DNA of 64,000 bases from Prosopocoilus inquinatus (GCA_036172665.1 CM069876.1:8122001-8186000); one strand, 5' to 3'. Positions 1 through 11,841 are shown, numbered from the stretch's first letter. Notes: generated by a model from the sequence alone, not told the origin. Translations and numbers: made by a program.

Positions 1-175
1 TCCACCAGTGTGATCTTTGTACACGCTCGTTCGAGATTCTCGTCGATAAACAAGATTTCTCTGCCGCTGTTAGGACAGAGTCGCTAGAGCTTGTCCATAT
101 CTGTTCAATCAGGGCTTTTGGATCCAGTTTTTGTATGTTCTGGTTCAGATGTTCTTGGTATTCTAGTCTGACCAG
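1..175 (-). pseudogene. non-LTR retrotransposon fragment, linker before RT (tentative)
   Basis: Reading the minus strand from about 175 to the window edge gives an open frame of about 57 codons. It begins VRLEYQEHLNQN, ends ISNERVQRSHWW and contains LDPKALIEQIW. Its character resembles the charged helical linker between endonuclease and reverse transcriptase of RTE/Jockey-type non-LTR elements, where a trailing W before RT is common. The RT itself would lie beyond position 1, so this can only be called a partial element cut by the window edge. No start codon or TE end is visible. The family assignment is inference from style only. Confidence 0.35.
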
Positions 176-316
176 GGCCCTTCAGCCATCTTTCGCTTTA
201 CCATGAGCCGTTTTTTTTATTTTCCTTGTTCCCTTTAGTCTTGCCGTCAAGCATGTAATCGTCGCTTCCTATCTCTAGACTTTTGATAACTTTAATGTCT
301 TTAATTCAATTTTTCA

Positions 317-378
317 GTTCCTACTTAGCGAAAAATAGGCTAATAGTTCCCTACTTACCAAAAAATAGTCTATTATCA
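317..378. repeat. two-unit tandem duplication, about 35 bp
   Basis: The stretch around CCTACTTAGCGAAAAATAG is followed directly by CCTACTTACCAAAAAATAG with similar flanks, making two adjacent diverged copies of a unit of about 35 bp. No gene is involved. Confidence 0.55.
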
Positions 379-659
379 ATCTTTCTTCACGGCTTCTAAC
401 TTCTCTCGAATTCGTGTATATCCTTGTGTATAGAATATGTGTTAGCAATGATCAGCTAATTATCTAGGCTGAAATCTATTATTCTCTCTCCATTTCTATG
501 TAAACTATCTTCTTCTCATCCCTGTACTCCTTTATTGTTATTGCCTACTTTGCTGTTTTTAAGTTTCCCATTATTATTACTGTTGTCGACCAACATTTGG
601 TGTGGAGTTCACATGTTCAACGCGTCAGTTGTAAGCTTTGTAAAAGTTATTATCATGTC

Positions 660-1340
660 TCGTATTAAAACTCCTTAGATAGAAACCATCTCATCACGAT
701 TTACGTGTATTACTCTATTGTACACTCACATTTGAGCTACGGGATTATCTGCTGGGGACTATTTTCTGAGATGCATCAATTATTCATTCTCCAAAAGAGA
801 ATAATTCGTCTAATCTGCAACTTTAAACCTGATGATAGCTGCAAGCCTATCTTCGTCTTAAATAGATTATTACTGCCATCTTTATTCTTAAATTACTACT
901 GTTTATCCATAAGAATAAGAATTCTTTCGAGACGCATGCCGATCTGCACTCATACAACAAGAGGACAAGAGGACATGCAATAATCTTCTATCTCATAAAT
1001 ATGATCACAACAACTTTAAATATGTAATTAAACGGTTCTTAACAAATAAAGCTTTCTATGCTACAAATGGTTTTCTGGATTGTTGTAAACCCGTGCATTA
1101 AGGCGGAGATGCTCCCATCCAGATCCAAATTATGTTATTGACTGTGTACTTGTTTGCATATACATTTGTATTTGTTTAAAACGTGTAATTTTGGCATCCT
1201 ATATCCATGGCATTTGCCATATTAGTTATTCACCCGTAGGCTGCATTATGTTTAACGTAAATAGATGCAACATAAGGACGATTATCTAGGGTATGATGTG
1301 ACTGTTATATTCTTAACCTTAAGTCTAATAAACTTGATTT
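660..1340 (+). pseudogene. C-terminal remnant of a CR1/Jockey-like non-LTR retrotransposon
   Basis: The open stretch 705-983 begins VYYSIVHSHLSYGIICWG and continues LQKRIIRLICNF. This is the post-RT C-terminal region of CR1/Jockey-type ORF2 proteins. The same block occurs in the better preserved copy at 49.8-51.4 kb as ANIESRIRYGLMCWG followed by LIQKRIIRNIL. After a frame break near 980 the homology resumes at about 1013-1101 with YVIKRFLTNKAFY, matching KLKIWLRDKCFYSLADYL of that copy, and ends at a stop near 1101. The rest to about 1340 would be 3' UTR. RT motifs, endonuclease and ORF1 are absent, so the copy is 5'-truncated and dead. The clade is inferred from similarity to the 49.8 kb copy. 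Confidence 0.7.
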
Positions 1341-1484
1341 GGTTTGTAACGATTTTTATCTATTTACATTTCGTACCTATTGGAAAAATTTGTCTCTTTT
1401 TTTGTTTGTTTCGCATTTTTGTTCGGTCGTCTTATTCATAGGAGTAATAGCGTTGGTCTTTCATCAGCTAGTTAACTGACTTAT

Positions 1485-1612
1485 GCCCGATTTCTTCACC
1501 TCCTGATAAATTTATCTGCCAGGTATTATCCTTGGAAACCATTGTATCGATAATAGTTTCCTAGGACACTATCTGGTAGATAAGTTTATCCGTAGGTGAA
1601 GAAATCCGGCCT
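1485..1612. repeat. hairpin MITE, nearly full palindrome
   Basis: The left arm begins GCCCGATTTCTTCACCTCC. The reverse complement of the right arm begins GGCCGGATTTCTTCACCTAC. Both continue through GATAAA[T/C]TTATCT and TCCT[T/A]GGAAAC to a centre near TATCGATA at about 1548. The arms are about 60 bp and pair almost end to end, so a single strand would fold into one long hairpin. There is no coding capacity. The structure fits a non-autonomous fold-back transposon. The target duplication is not clear. Confidence 0.7.
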
Positions 1613-3356
1613 TACTTTATCTGTAATATTTCACGACCAAACTTTACATTCTACAGCTCTGTGTAATATTTCAGAACGTTTGTAGAACATAGCGTTTTAG
1701 TTTCCACAGAAAATGTAACTTACTTTTTTGGGTAAATTTTTAATTATGTAATTGTAAATCATTCTATAAAATTTTAAATTTAAATCTTTCTGAATCAAAT
1801 TGATGAAGAAAATTTGTGTTTAATTTAATAATTTCATTCGATATAAACAGAATTGGCAAAAGTCTAACTTAATTCATGCGACAGTACAAAAATAAAGGAG
1901 AAAGATTATTAACTAGCCCGGGGCGCACGCCAGACACGAACGCTTACAATATAAATCTAAGAAGTGCCTGTGTTTAAAATGCAACTGGTCAGTACTATAT
2001 GTACAATTTCATTATGAGTAAACGTGGACTTTATACACCCTATTGTCTTTTCATCGCGTTGTACTTGAGAATTAGCCTCTTCATTCCGAGTTATATAAAA
2101 AAAAAAAAAAAAACAAGAAACTATACAAAGAAAAAATAATATCAAATGCTGCATATGCCAAAACATACACAAAATAATATTTTGGTAAGTAATGATATAG
2201 GAAAATAAATAAAATAAAGGAATGACATTTAAATAATGAAATAAGGGTAATATAATTAAATTTGAGAAACAATTAGTCAGAGAAAATGGGTTTTTGAAAC
2301 TATTGTTGGCTCTTTTAAACTGCGCGTTCTCTTGTGTGCAAAACATTTACGTTTTGTAAGGAAAACAACAACTTAACGGACAAAGAAAGAAATTCAAGAC
2401 TGAACAAGTGCACGTTTCCCTTGCAGGTAGAAAACAAGGTGGTGCCATTTAACCGTTTCAAAGTTACTTTAGAAGGACGAAAACTGACACCGCACAAAGT
2501 TTGAAAACTAAAAGCGTAAAACTCAAGAGATACAGATGAAAGTAATCCCTTCTCCCCCTATTAGATAAAGTAGTTTCTTGGATTTGAATTTCAGACACGC
2601 ACGTCGTTAATGAAGAACTAAGGAAATGTTGTTTTTTTTTACCGAGGAAGAAATATTTCTGCTCGAGCTGAACATATGTGGAAACATCGTCGGAGCAAGG
2701 TCAACTTTGAAATTCCTCATTTTCAGTCGGCACTTAAAATTTATTAGTCTGGAGCAGGGGTGCCGAGGTATTAATTCTTTTACATGCACGCCCGAGGGTA
2801 ACTTTAAGCAGCACGTTCAGATCAAGAAGTTTCGATAATTTACAAGCATCGATTTTCAAGGCTCCGGTGTTCAAAGTCCGGAAAAGTGCTGTGTTTCTAA
2901 TTTCGTTTCGAGATTGCGCTTCGTCGAATAACGGGGTTAGCAACTATGTAGACACGGTCAAGATAAACGTTTCAACTACCCTGAGGGAGGCGCGCCCACT
3001 TCGACCTAACACAACCTTCCTTTTTAACTTTATCTCTCGCAAGTTTATTTATCTGTTGCAGTCGAACGTCGGCATAAACTTCGAAAAAGAAAAATGTATC
3101 GCTTACCGTTCATAAATAAATTTGTCTTCGTCGATTTTTACTTGATTATCTCTGCTATGATTTGCGCAACTTACAAGGCAAATATTAATTTACGTCTCTT
3201 CGATACTACAGTTTGGTTTCTTATCTCTTGCATACAATTTAACGATTTATTACTTCCAGCGATTAATTATTTTAAAATGCGTATGTAATACATATTACTT
3301 TTTTACATGAAACATCATTTGAAAAGAAAGTAAAGTCACAATTAGATTTCATTCTA
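1613..3356. other. unassigned AT-rich sequence
   Basis: No supportable gene is present. It holds a poly(A) run near 2096-2114 and small unrelated open frames with low-complexity composition. The part around 2680-3010 is less AT-rich, but I recognise no motif or splice-bounded exon in it. Confidence 0.5.
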
Positions 3357-3392
3357 CCGTGCCTTCAATTGAATTCCTCATTAAAGTAAGCT
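3357..3392 (+). repeat. TIR (transposase 3' side) of the 3357-4687 element
   Basis: Begins CCGTGCCTTCAATTGAATTC directly after TA at 3355-3356. It matches the reverse complement of 4652-4687 with a perfect first 31 bases and two mismatches after that. Confidence 0.93.
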
Positions 3393-3492
3393 GTAATTTT
3401 TTTATGAAGTTGGCGACACAATTCTAGAGAAAACAGTTGTCATTAACTGTCAGTACTGATCATAACATCAAATAAAAACACAACATTAAAGT

Positions 3493-4554
3493 TTAAAATA
3501 GATGCTCAAAGTGCTCTCCTTCAGCTTGAATACATAAGCGTACTCTGCGTTTCATGTTTTCAAACCCGTTTGCTAAGTGTTCGGGGGTTATGTTAGCACA
3601 CATATCTGTAATGCTCGCACGAAGTTCTTCGATTGTGTGACGCGTAGTTCTAAAAACTGTGTTTTTCATGTGCGGATAAATGAAGTAATCCATAATTGTG
3701 AGATCCGGAGACCTTGCAGGAACATTCACAATCCGATTATCGAAAAACTGCTGCAGGAAAGTCATTGTTTGATGAGCTGTGTGGGCAGTAGCATTGTCTT
3801 GCTGAAAAGACCTTTCTGTAAATTCATCATCAGTAGTTGATTAATGAAAGGTTCTAATAACTCATTTCGGTATCTTTCAGCAGTTACTGAGTCGTTAAAA
3901 AATATTGATCCGATGATACGCCTTCTTGACACTGCTAGCCAAACACCAAAATTTTAATGGATGTAATGGAGTTTCCACAAATTCATGGGGATTTTCTGCT
4001 GACCATATTCTCATATTCTGTTTATTTAAATATTCTGAGAGATAATACCAGGCCTCGTCGGAAAAGAAACACTTGTTAAGAATGTCGTCGTTGTTTAAGT
4101 TATCAAGAAACCACTGACAATATTCTATTCTTCTGTGAAAATCTACTGGCCTGAGTTCGTGGACTGCTTGAATCTTATATGGATAAAGCTTTAAGTCTTT
4201 CTTAAGAATAGTGTGACATGTTCCCGCTGATAGCTGAACTTCTTGTGAAAGTTTCGCAATAGATTTCTTGGGAGAGTGTTCCATTCGATCCCGAACATCT
4301 TCAATGCAGGCTGCAGTCCTTTTCTTAGCTGCTCCGCTCCCTATTTTGCGACTAAGTGATCCTGTTTCACGAAATTTAAGAACACAAGCATGGATATGTT
4401 TAACTAGCTGTTCATAAGTAATAGCAAAATTAGGAAACTGCTGTTGAAACTTCTGTACACACTGATTATTTGAATAAACTAACTGTCCATTTTCTATTCT
4501 ACCGGTTTGAAAATAACTTTCAACAATAAATATTTTCTGCTCTAATTGTAACAT
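3493..4554 (-). pseudogene. DUF4817-type mariner-like transposase with two frameshifts
   Basis: The product is a DDxD transposase that would cut and paste the surrounding element in the nucleus. The N-terminal part, 4554 to 3895 (219 codons), holds the DNA-binding helix-turn-helix region (about residues 1-115). It also holds the first catalytic Asp at residue 166 in CFFSDEAWYYL. Near 3948-3955, in an A/T homopolymer, the frame shifts. The next frame reads FGVWLAVSRRRIIGSIFF and on through GLFSK. Near 3801-3812 a second shift is needed to enter QQDNATAHTAHQ, which has the second Asp. That leads into 3765-3493 with ARSPDLTIMDYF (third Asp) and the C-terminus GEHFEHLF before the stop. I count about 35 residues between the second and third Asp. 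All catalytic residues survive, but the frame is broken twice, so no functional protein is expected. The start is the ATG just inside the 4652-4687 TIR. Confidence 0.9.
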
Positions 4555-4651
4555 TTTGAATTAATTGAAAATGCAAAGTGTCAATTTGACATTTGTTTAA
4601 TTAAATAATTGAAAAGCTATCAGTGCTGGGGGAAAAAAACAGTGAAATTAT

Positions 4652-4687
4652 AGCCCACTTTAATGAGGAATTCAATTGAAGGCACGG
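4652..4687 (-). repeat. TIR (transposase 5' side) of the 3357-4687 element
   Basis: The reverse complement of 3357-3392. It is followed by TA at 4688-4689. Confidence 0.93.
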
Positions 4688-4754
4688 TACATATTAGGAC
4701 GCTTTTACATATTCGCGATACAAACCACGAGGCGAATATGTAATCGTGAAAGTG

Positions 4755-4935
4755 AAACAACACAACTCATGAAAGATCAGTGCTGATCGAACAAATTAAA
4801 TCAACTTAAACTTGACTCAATTGTCAAAGTAAATAATTTAATATAATGCAAATGTGCTGGAAACACTTGTGCTTTAATCGGAAAACATACTAAAGTAAAC
4901 GTGCAGGGGGTACGTTACAGATCAGTTGTCCCTGT
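4755..4935 (+). repeat. interspersed repeat family R1, copy 1
   Basis: Shares a series of blocks in the same order with 6583-6785: TGAAAGATCAGT, GTCAA[A/C]GTAAATAATT, AATGTGCTG, and a 3' block GCAGGGGGTAC[G/A]TTACAGATCAG followed by TGTCC. No ORF and no obvious TIR. It could be a SINE-like or non-autonomous element; the class is unknown. Confidence 0.6.
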
Positions 4936-6078
4936 CTCTTTACACGTCGTTGGAGGTCTGCATTCTGCGTCAGTACCACACACCGGTCAAGCGCTTCATT
5001 AATTGCCCGATTTCGTTCGGGCCATTACAAGAAAAGTACGAAATTATCATGCTTTTCAACTGTTTCCAAAGTACAAAAGAAATATGACCCGCACTCGCAA
5101 TCAAAAGGGATCTATTGCCCAATCAGAAAATAAAGAAAATGTAACAATGTGCTTGCGCTTCATGCAGTGTCGTAACTACCGGTGTTCCCAGGGGTTCCGT
5201 GGAACACGGGCCCAACTATGATAAGGGCCCGCCAACACCAGACGTCTCGTCCACATAATTCATGTTTTATTAATTCGATCGGAAAGCCAATTTGTTTTCT
5301 ACCCACAATTTATGAAATGATAAATTTAAATAAATCAGAATGTTCCATTTACGAAATGTTGAAAACTAGGAAAGCAAACTCACAGAAGGTGGAGTTGAGT
5401 CGGTTACTATCTTTGACTAATACATCGTACGTATGTCGTAAATTATTGCTACTGTAACGTCGGAGTTGACGTAACCACAATCTAACAAAAGAATATTATA
5501 ACAAGGAGAATCGAGGAAAATTCGTTTATAAGTAGGTATCTTTCCCGCAGACATTTTCAATATTTTTATTTTGTTTTGTAAGTTTATGTAACGGTTCATT
5601 GACGTGCGGCTGTAGTTAACTCAGATAAGCATTTTGTATAACTTTTAATAACAAATAAATGAACTTATTACGTAAACTAAGCACAAGTGAAATAATTTTT
5701 TTGAAGTTTTCCGTTATAAGTTTCAGTAAAAAGCAAAAGTTTTCTAAGTTCCTAATCTATTGAAATTCTCGAAAACCTGATCGTCGTTTGTTTTTCCGAT
5801 AGAGCCATGAAATGGAAATGGCACGAGATGTTTGAAAAACACATGAAAAGACACGTAGAGCTCAATTCATTCCAATCAAACTGTTTTAGATGAATCTTGA
5901 CGCATTAATTTACACACAGATTCTCAAAATTAACGGTGTACGTGCGTGCTCTGTCACTACGTGTTGCAGTGTCCAAAGAGTGTCCCGCAATGTCTGTTGG
6001 AAATCACTTTCAATGGCCGACCAATCGACAAATAGATAGCGAAAGAACGTGGTTACATCAGACCAATTCCCGAGAATG
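4936..6078. other. unassigned sequence
   Basis: No gene can be supported. There is a short hairpin CCCGATTTCGTTCGGG near 5006-5021 and a GC-rich patch GGGTTCCGTGGAACACGGGC near 5194-5213. The rest is AT-rich. Confidence 0.5.
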
Positions 6079-6150
6079 CCCTGGACAACTGTTTCGGTCT
6101 TATTTGGGGCCTCCTCGGCATGGAAGTGGGTCAAGAACTCCACTGCAATG
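6079..6150 (+). repeat. dispersed repeat family R2, partial copy
   Basis: GGACAACTGTTTCGGTCTTA, then GGGGCCTCCTCGGCATGGAA and CCACTGCAATG, match in order the core of the copies at 10195-10334 (+) and 16902-17036 (-). The shared core is ctgtttc-ggggcttcttcagcagaa-cactgcaa. Function and class are unknown. Confidence 0.5.
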
Positions 6151-6582
6151 AAACTGACCTGCCCGAAACAGTACTAACCCTAGGTGCTACATTTTTAATA
6201 CACAATTTCTATAAAAGATTCTAAGGACATAGGAGGCGTTGGAATATTCCCCCTTTCTCTGATTGCGCAATTACTGCATTTCTGACAGCTATCTGTCAAT
6301 TTGACAGAAACATTCGTTGGTGCGTTGCTACTTATTTTGCTCCGAATGTTGAAAATTTACCGTAGTTTTAATTTTCCTGCAGTGAAGACAATTTATATAC
6401 GCAAGAAATTAATTAGTTAATGTTCATGGTGTGTAATTAAGTTACTGTAAGGGCAGACACTAGTATTAATAAGCGGCGAATGCCCATTTTTTAATTTTCC
6501 AAAGGTCAATGGAGCATAGAATCATTTACAGAAATTCTGTATAAAAATTTGAAATAAATAAACAATTCAACTTAAAAATAAA

Positions 6583-6785
6583 TCAACACGACTCTTGAAA
6601 GATCAGTACTAATCAAATAAATTGACACTACGTCACAAGTCGTTAAATCTACTTAATCAGCTGACTCAAATGTCAACGTAAATAATTGAATATCATGAGC
6701 CAAAATGTGCTGTAAGTATGTATTTGCGGTTTAATCAAAAAACTTAAGAAAATAATCTTGCAGGGGGTACATTACAGATCAGCTG
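6583..6785 (+). repeat. interspersed repeat family R1, copy 2
   Basis: Direct-orientation relative of 4755-4935. It ends in the same GGGGGTAC[A/G]TTACAGATCAG block. It is about 20 bp longer than copy 1 because of internal indels. Confidence 0.6.
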
Positions 6786-8281
6786 TCCACAATTTAAATA
6801 AAAGATTCAAATTGTTATTTACTCAAAGTAAACAGCTCAATTAATCAATTCACTGGACTTATATACATGAAGTCCAGCCGAAAATAATTTACTATCTACA
6901 TCAGCAGAAATATGGCAGACAATAACAAATTAAATTAATCAAATTATTTGTTAATTACGTACAAAAAAGTGCTTTACAATACGAAATTAAAATAATTAAC
7001 GTCATCCCGAGCAGCTTCATGACGTGTCGTATCTAAATCTTCATTTTATCTTCATCAGACTTGCTGTTAAATTAATCACATAAATAGGTTGGATTAGCTA
7101 AGTTTCGTACGTGAAAGTGTTTGATAAAATAAGTAGTAGTTAAGCATGAATAATAAGTAAACTAAATATTGGTTTAAAGCACTTTAACCTCAAGGAATGT
7201 AAATTATACCTTCGCGAATCCAGAATGTGATGGATTTGTATTATCATGATCCATTTTTGCTGGGCATTCAAAGTATTATTCTTTTAAAATGTCTTTCGTT
7301 CCAGTACAATAACTTACGACATCGGATATGAAAGAAATCTTATGCTAATAACATGGTAAGTTATGCAAAAAGCCATCAGCTACAGAATATCGACACGAAA
7401 CTGTCTTTACAGCAATACTTCTTTGCAATATGACACGCCTTGAGGCAATACGTATGCAACACATGCGATAACATTGTGCAAATATAACTTGACAGTTGCG
7501 TTATCTATTGTTATTTCTAAACACAAATTAATTTGCAACATTGTAAATCAATTATTAAAATTTTGAAATTAATTAATTGCACTGTTCTCGTTTATTTACA
7601 ATGTCAATGCTAAAGGTGTGGTGTTCTCTTTTTCTTACGTTTAAATTTGCATTGGTCAAGTAGTTGTCAATAATTTTTACATTGCCCTAACTTAGCCATT
7701 ATAAAAAAAATCAATATAAACGTTATCCATTAATAATCAGCGTAAATTTTCCAGATTTACAGGATTTCCTATTGAAACTTATCATACCTAACAACATCCT
7801 TACATTAATAAAGGTCTTGCATTCTTTCCCTCGTATATTGTCGTTGGATTTAATTAATTTAGAAAACTTTGTACATTTGCACTTTATCCAACCCATTAGC
7901 TTAATGAGGGATAATAAAAAGAGTGCGTGAGTGGATGATTGGTGAAAAGTAATTTCAATTAAAGGAAAAGCAGCGGATACGTAATGCAAATCATCTTATT
8001 TCTCAGGGAATTCAATTACTTAAGACAAACGTAATGTGTTACGAAAGATTAGTCTTAATTAATAATATTAACAGCGTTATACGAACGTGTGAAATTAATA
8101 TGTCTTCGTTTTTTTGTTCGTATTTCAAGTTCATAAAAAATTTTCAGTTATTTCTTTATTTATTATATAATAATTTTTACATTAAGAATATAAGGGATAG
8201 GCAAAATAATAATGAGTTACACTTGGCCATGTGCTTAACTATGCGTGTCAGATTTCAATTCATGTACAGGTGTCCCACTTT
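6786..8281. other. unassigned AT-rich sequence
   Basis: No gene, TE motif or large inverted repeat that I can support. Confidence 0.5.
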
Positions 8282-8350
8282 CGATGGGGATTCCTGACGA
8301 AGTCTACAATCGATAGTGACACGTTGAGTGCCTTTTCTATTATAATTCTG
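8282..8350 (+). repeat. short dispersed repeat family R3, copy 1
   Basis: Core CCTGACGAAG, then ATCGATAGTGACACGTTGAG and ATAATTCTGTC. Related cores occur at 11741-11841 (+), 55895-56000 (-) and 56660-56735 (+). See the finding on this hairpin-containing family. Confidence 0.45.
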
Positions 8351-8938
8351 TCTGGGTACAGCTAAGCCATTTACTTACAATTTTGATCGGACAGGAGTCG
8401 ACTTCAATTATAGATACATAATTTATAATCAAAATTGCTTATGTTTATACATACATGTAGAGTGTTTCAGGTTTAAGTAATCAAACGTAAAGTCTGAGTT
8501 GAGAAACTTTGGGTGAAACAATATCTCACATGAAAATAGGCCTGGAAACATTACGTTAAAGAGTTACAGCCCTCCAAAGCGAGCTTAATATGTTTTTATT
8601 ATTAATGAATTAGTTGTCATCATTCAAAAGACTTCTTTCAGAAGTGTTCGTTTGAAATTTACGCAATGAACTGATGTTTCATAAGCTAACGAGTGTACAA
8701 TTCAAGAAAGTTCATCAAGCAGATTTTTATTTTTGTTGAAAGAAGATGAGCGAAAAAGGAATGACTTCGTAAACTGATTGACAGATGGTGTTGTGGTGAT
8801 GATTGTTAAGTTTCAAGTGTTTTGTATAATATACGTGGACATATGCAATAATTTAAGATATTCTATGACAAATTTAAAGAAGCCCTGTTAAAACAAAGTT
8901 TATTATCACTGGCACAGAAAAATTACATTTATATTATA

Positions 8939-9510
8939 AAGGGTTTTCCAATAAGTGTGTCAGAACTTTAATTCCAAAAACAAGATTGATTTGGAATGCA
9001 AATGGCAGAATCTTGATAAAAATGCGTTCAGTACATTGTGTCAAGATAATACGGACAAGTAAGTTTTCATAGATATCTCCATTTGAAGGTTTATAAAGAT
9101 CAAATCACTCAAAAATTTGAAGCCAAAGGCTCATGAGAAGTTGGGGGTCGATCCATTTTTTTTTTGCATAAAAGATATTGTTTTCTTATTAAGTACATTT
9201 CTGATTCAACGGGTTTGTAAACAAGCATAATTTTTACAAAAATAAACCACAAACAATTCCCTACCTTAAACGGAACTTTCAATACAGCATTACAAATATA
9301 CCACCCAATGTGTATGAAAGAATAGTCGCAAATTGGGCCGTCAGAATGCGTTCAGTCAGGCGAAGTCGAGGAAGGCATTTAAACGATATTATTTTGAAAA
9401 CATAATGTCATCAATTGTTCTTCAAAATAAAATAAAGATTAAAGGATTATCACTTGTAGTTATCAGAGTATCTCATTTGAAAGGTCTGACGCACTAATTG
9501 GAAAACCCTA
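8939..9510. mobile_element. non-autonomous TIR element, 572 bp
   Basis: The left end is AAGGGTTTTCCAATAAGTG then TGTCAGA. The reverse complement of the right end is TAGGGTTTTCCAATTAGTG then CGTCAGA. The TIRs are about 26 bp with three mismatches. TA flanks both sides (8937-8938 and 9511-9512). There is no ORF. The size and TA duplication suggest a Tc1/mariner-mobilised MITE. Confidence 0.75.
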
Positions 9511-9898
9511 TATTATTATTAGGGAATGAAATAGAATAAGAATCCATCTTTATTAGGCTTTACAAATATTAGTAAAAAAAGATCGAAGTGTTACCAACAA
9601 AAAAAGTGGACTATCATATGTCAAACATGTTTGACCTTTACGTTTGATGTTTGGTTTGTGGTACTCTTCAAATTATTTGTTCTGATATTTTATTCATTAA
9701 AATCGGATAATAAATAACGAATCCATGACTTGCTCCATTTCTTCCACTTAATCACTGACTCGGTCTTTTTTCTCTCAGAAATTAGTCTCTTTTAATTAAT
9801 ACTGTTGGATACCACCGAATACAGAAGAAAATGCTTTATAGAAATAAGTAAAAAAATGCGTACGTGGAGTGCCATTTAAGAAAACGAATAGATAAACC

Positions 9899-10514
9899 AG
9901 CGACACCCTTTGATCGCTTTTTGGCTTAACATTGCATAAGGATTGACAAATTGAAGCGGGTTTGCTACATAATAAGTCAGCACATGCAAGGCAGCCATGC
10001 AAAAAGCGATCCTAGTGTGTTTATCTATTAATCACTATTACATCGCATACATAATTGCGAATAAATCGGTTAAATCGTTTTTTTTTAAGAAAAAGAAGTT
10101 GACTATTGAATTAAAAAAAATTAATATTAATAGTGTTTTGTTTTTAGTAGTTTATAGCACAATTTCACCAATTCGTTTTATAATAATTTTTTAGAAAAAT
10201 TTTGTGCAAATCGTTTTTGATTGCAGTGAGAACCGAGCAGCCTCTGGACAGCTGTTTCAGCCCTGCTTGGGGCTTCTTCAGCAGAAACGTAGCTCGACAT
10301 TCCCACTGCAGACCAAAAACGACTTGCCCAATTTATTCGCAAATGTTCTCACTGCAATCAAAAACGATTTGCACAAAATTTTTCTAAAATCTTTCATTAT
10401 GCTTTGACAGCAAGCATGGCCGCCTTGCATGGGGGACTCATTAGGAGCAAATCCCGCTTCAATTTGTCTATCCTACTGCAATGTTAGGTCAAAAAGCGAT
10501 AGTAAGATGTCGCT
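9899..10514. mobile_element. fold-back element with about 100-bp arms (outer)
   Basis: The left arm (9899-10000) and right arm (10412-10514) are imperfect inverted copies. Shared blocks in order are AGCGACA, ATCGCTTTTTG, TAACATTGCA, GACAAATTGAAGCGGG, ATGCAAGGC and GCCATGC. The interior (10001-10411) is AT-rich and contains the separate palindrome 10189-10389. There is no ORF. It is best explained as a non-autonomous inverted-repeat element that either contains another element or is itself compound. Confidence 0.7.
10189..10389. repeat. inner palindrome with 45-bp perfect arms
   Basis: The left arm 10189-10233 and right arm 10345-10389 are exact inverted copies, beginning TTTTAGAAAAATTTTGTGCA. 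The spacer carries repeat family R2 (10195-10334), including a second variant of the arm motif, CTGCAGACCAAAAACGACTT. The perfect arms contrast with the diverged outer arms. Either the inner element is younger or the arms were homogenised by gene conversion. Confidence 0.8.
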
Positions 10515-11740
10515 ATTTTATATGTTAATAATTTTTTAATTAGTACATAACGGACGGTTTTCTTCATTTTTTTGACACAGACGGTGTCAAGTTTAACAAT
10601 ATCTTCGTTGAAAAAAAGGGTAATTGGAACTTCATGAAGAGGCTCTGTAATTATTGGAATGATTATTATTATCAATGTTTTGTATTATATAACTATAATT
10701 ACATATCACTTAGATACTGTTATGTATATAAATACGTACTTTATTTGTTATAAATATTTTTAATATATTTGTTGTATTAGTGGTTCCCACTTTTCTTTAT
10801 GTTTATATTTTCTATTTTAATCATCCTTGATGCGTGTAAGAAGTAATATTATGGCTTAAACTTATCATATAATTTGTGTAATAAAGAAGTAAAAAAGAAA
10901 ATCAGTAATTAACAACGTTACAGACTTTTGAGACGTGAAAGTGTTGTTGATCCCGTTGTTAACTAATCCCTGATTAAACATAGAATTTTCTATGCTTTAA
11001 TTCGAGATTAACTTTAATCAATGTCGTGTGCAACTGGGCAATAGTGGTTTGAATAAATAAACCAAACATAGTTACATGCTTTTGCAAAACCGATGAATCA
11101 ACAAACCCCGAGCTAAAGAAAAGGAAGTACAATTAAGGCCCTGATACACGGAGAATTGACATGAGTGTCGAAAATTCAAAATTTTGTAATGTGTTGAATT
11201 GAATTGAATCTTCATCTATCATTTTGACGGCAGCGTCAAATTTGACGATCCCGTAGTAGGATTCAAAGTCGTTTTATTTTTAAAATGCCACAACGGCTTG
11301 TATGCGTGCATCATAAATGCTGTAATAAAATAATAACTTCTTGCAATAAATTTTGATTTCTGCTCCAATTAATAATTTGAGTGGCTTTGAGGAACTTCAG
11401 ATTTAGGATCAGTTCACACTGCCAAAAAAAAAACATTATGTTCGTCAAAGTGTAGCAATTGTCAAAGGCCGCAACTGTAATTGGAGATGGTTAGAATTGA
11501 AGCTCCTCGTTTCTTGAAAGCGAAGCACTATTTCATAAGTGGTAAATCAATTTTAAAAAGTAATTTTGTAAAAGTGACTTGCACCACTAGTTCTCGACCT
11601 GCTTCACAGTGTTATCAAAAATTCAAAACTTGATGAACTTTTCAATTGTACACACTCGCTATAAATGTAAATGTAAAGAAATGAAGTTGTTTCTTGTCCG
11701 ATGAGAAATGAGAAATGAGATAAATAATTTTTTTTTTTAG
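10515..11740. other. unassigned AT-rich sequence
   Basis: No supportable gene or element. Confidence 0.5.
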
Positions 11741-11841
11741 TCTTAAACCGGACAAAATTATTATTATTGTTATCGATTAACAGCTTCGTCAATAGCGAAA
11801 CGTTGAGTGTATTTCCAATCATAATTCTGTCCGGTTTAAGA
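11741..11841. repeat. small inverted-repeat element, family R3 copy 2
   Basis: 21-bp arms with one mismatch (TCTTAAACCGGACAAAATTA at the left) enclose a loop containing GCGAAACGTTGAGTG, the R3 core. No ORF. Confidence 0.6.

Larger units (their letters stand above)
3357..4687 (-). mobile_element. mariner-like (DUF4817-type) DNA transposon, complete ends, dead
   Basis: This is a 1331-bp element. Its terminal inverted repeats of about 36 bp (3357-3392 and 4652-4687) are identical for the first 31 bases and start CCGTGCCTTCAATTGAATTC. It is flanked by TA on both sides (3355-3356 and 4688-4689), the usual IS630/Tc1/mariner target duplication. It carries one transposase on the minus strand, broken by two frameshifts. 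Length, TIRs, TA duplication and DDxD motifs all agree with a Tc1/mariner-superfamily element of the insect group whose N-terminus is annotated as DUF4817. Near-perfect TIRs alongside a broken gene suggest a moderately old insertion. Confidence 0.93.
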
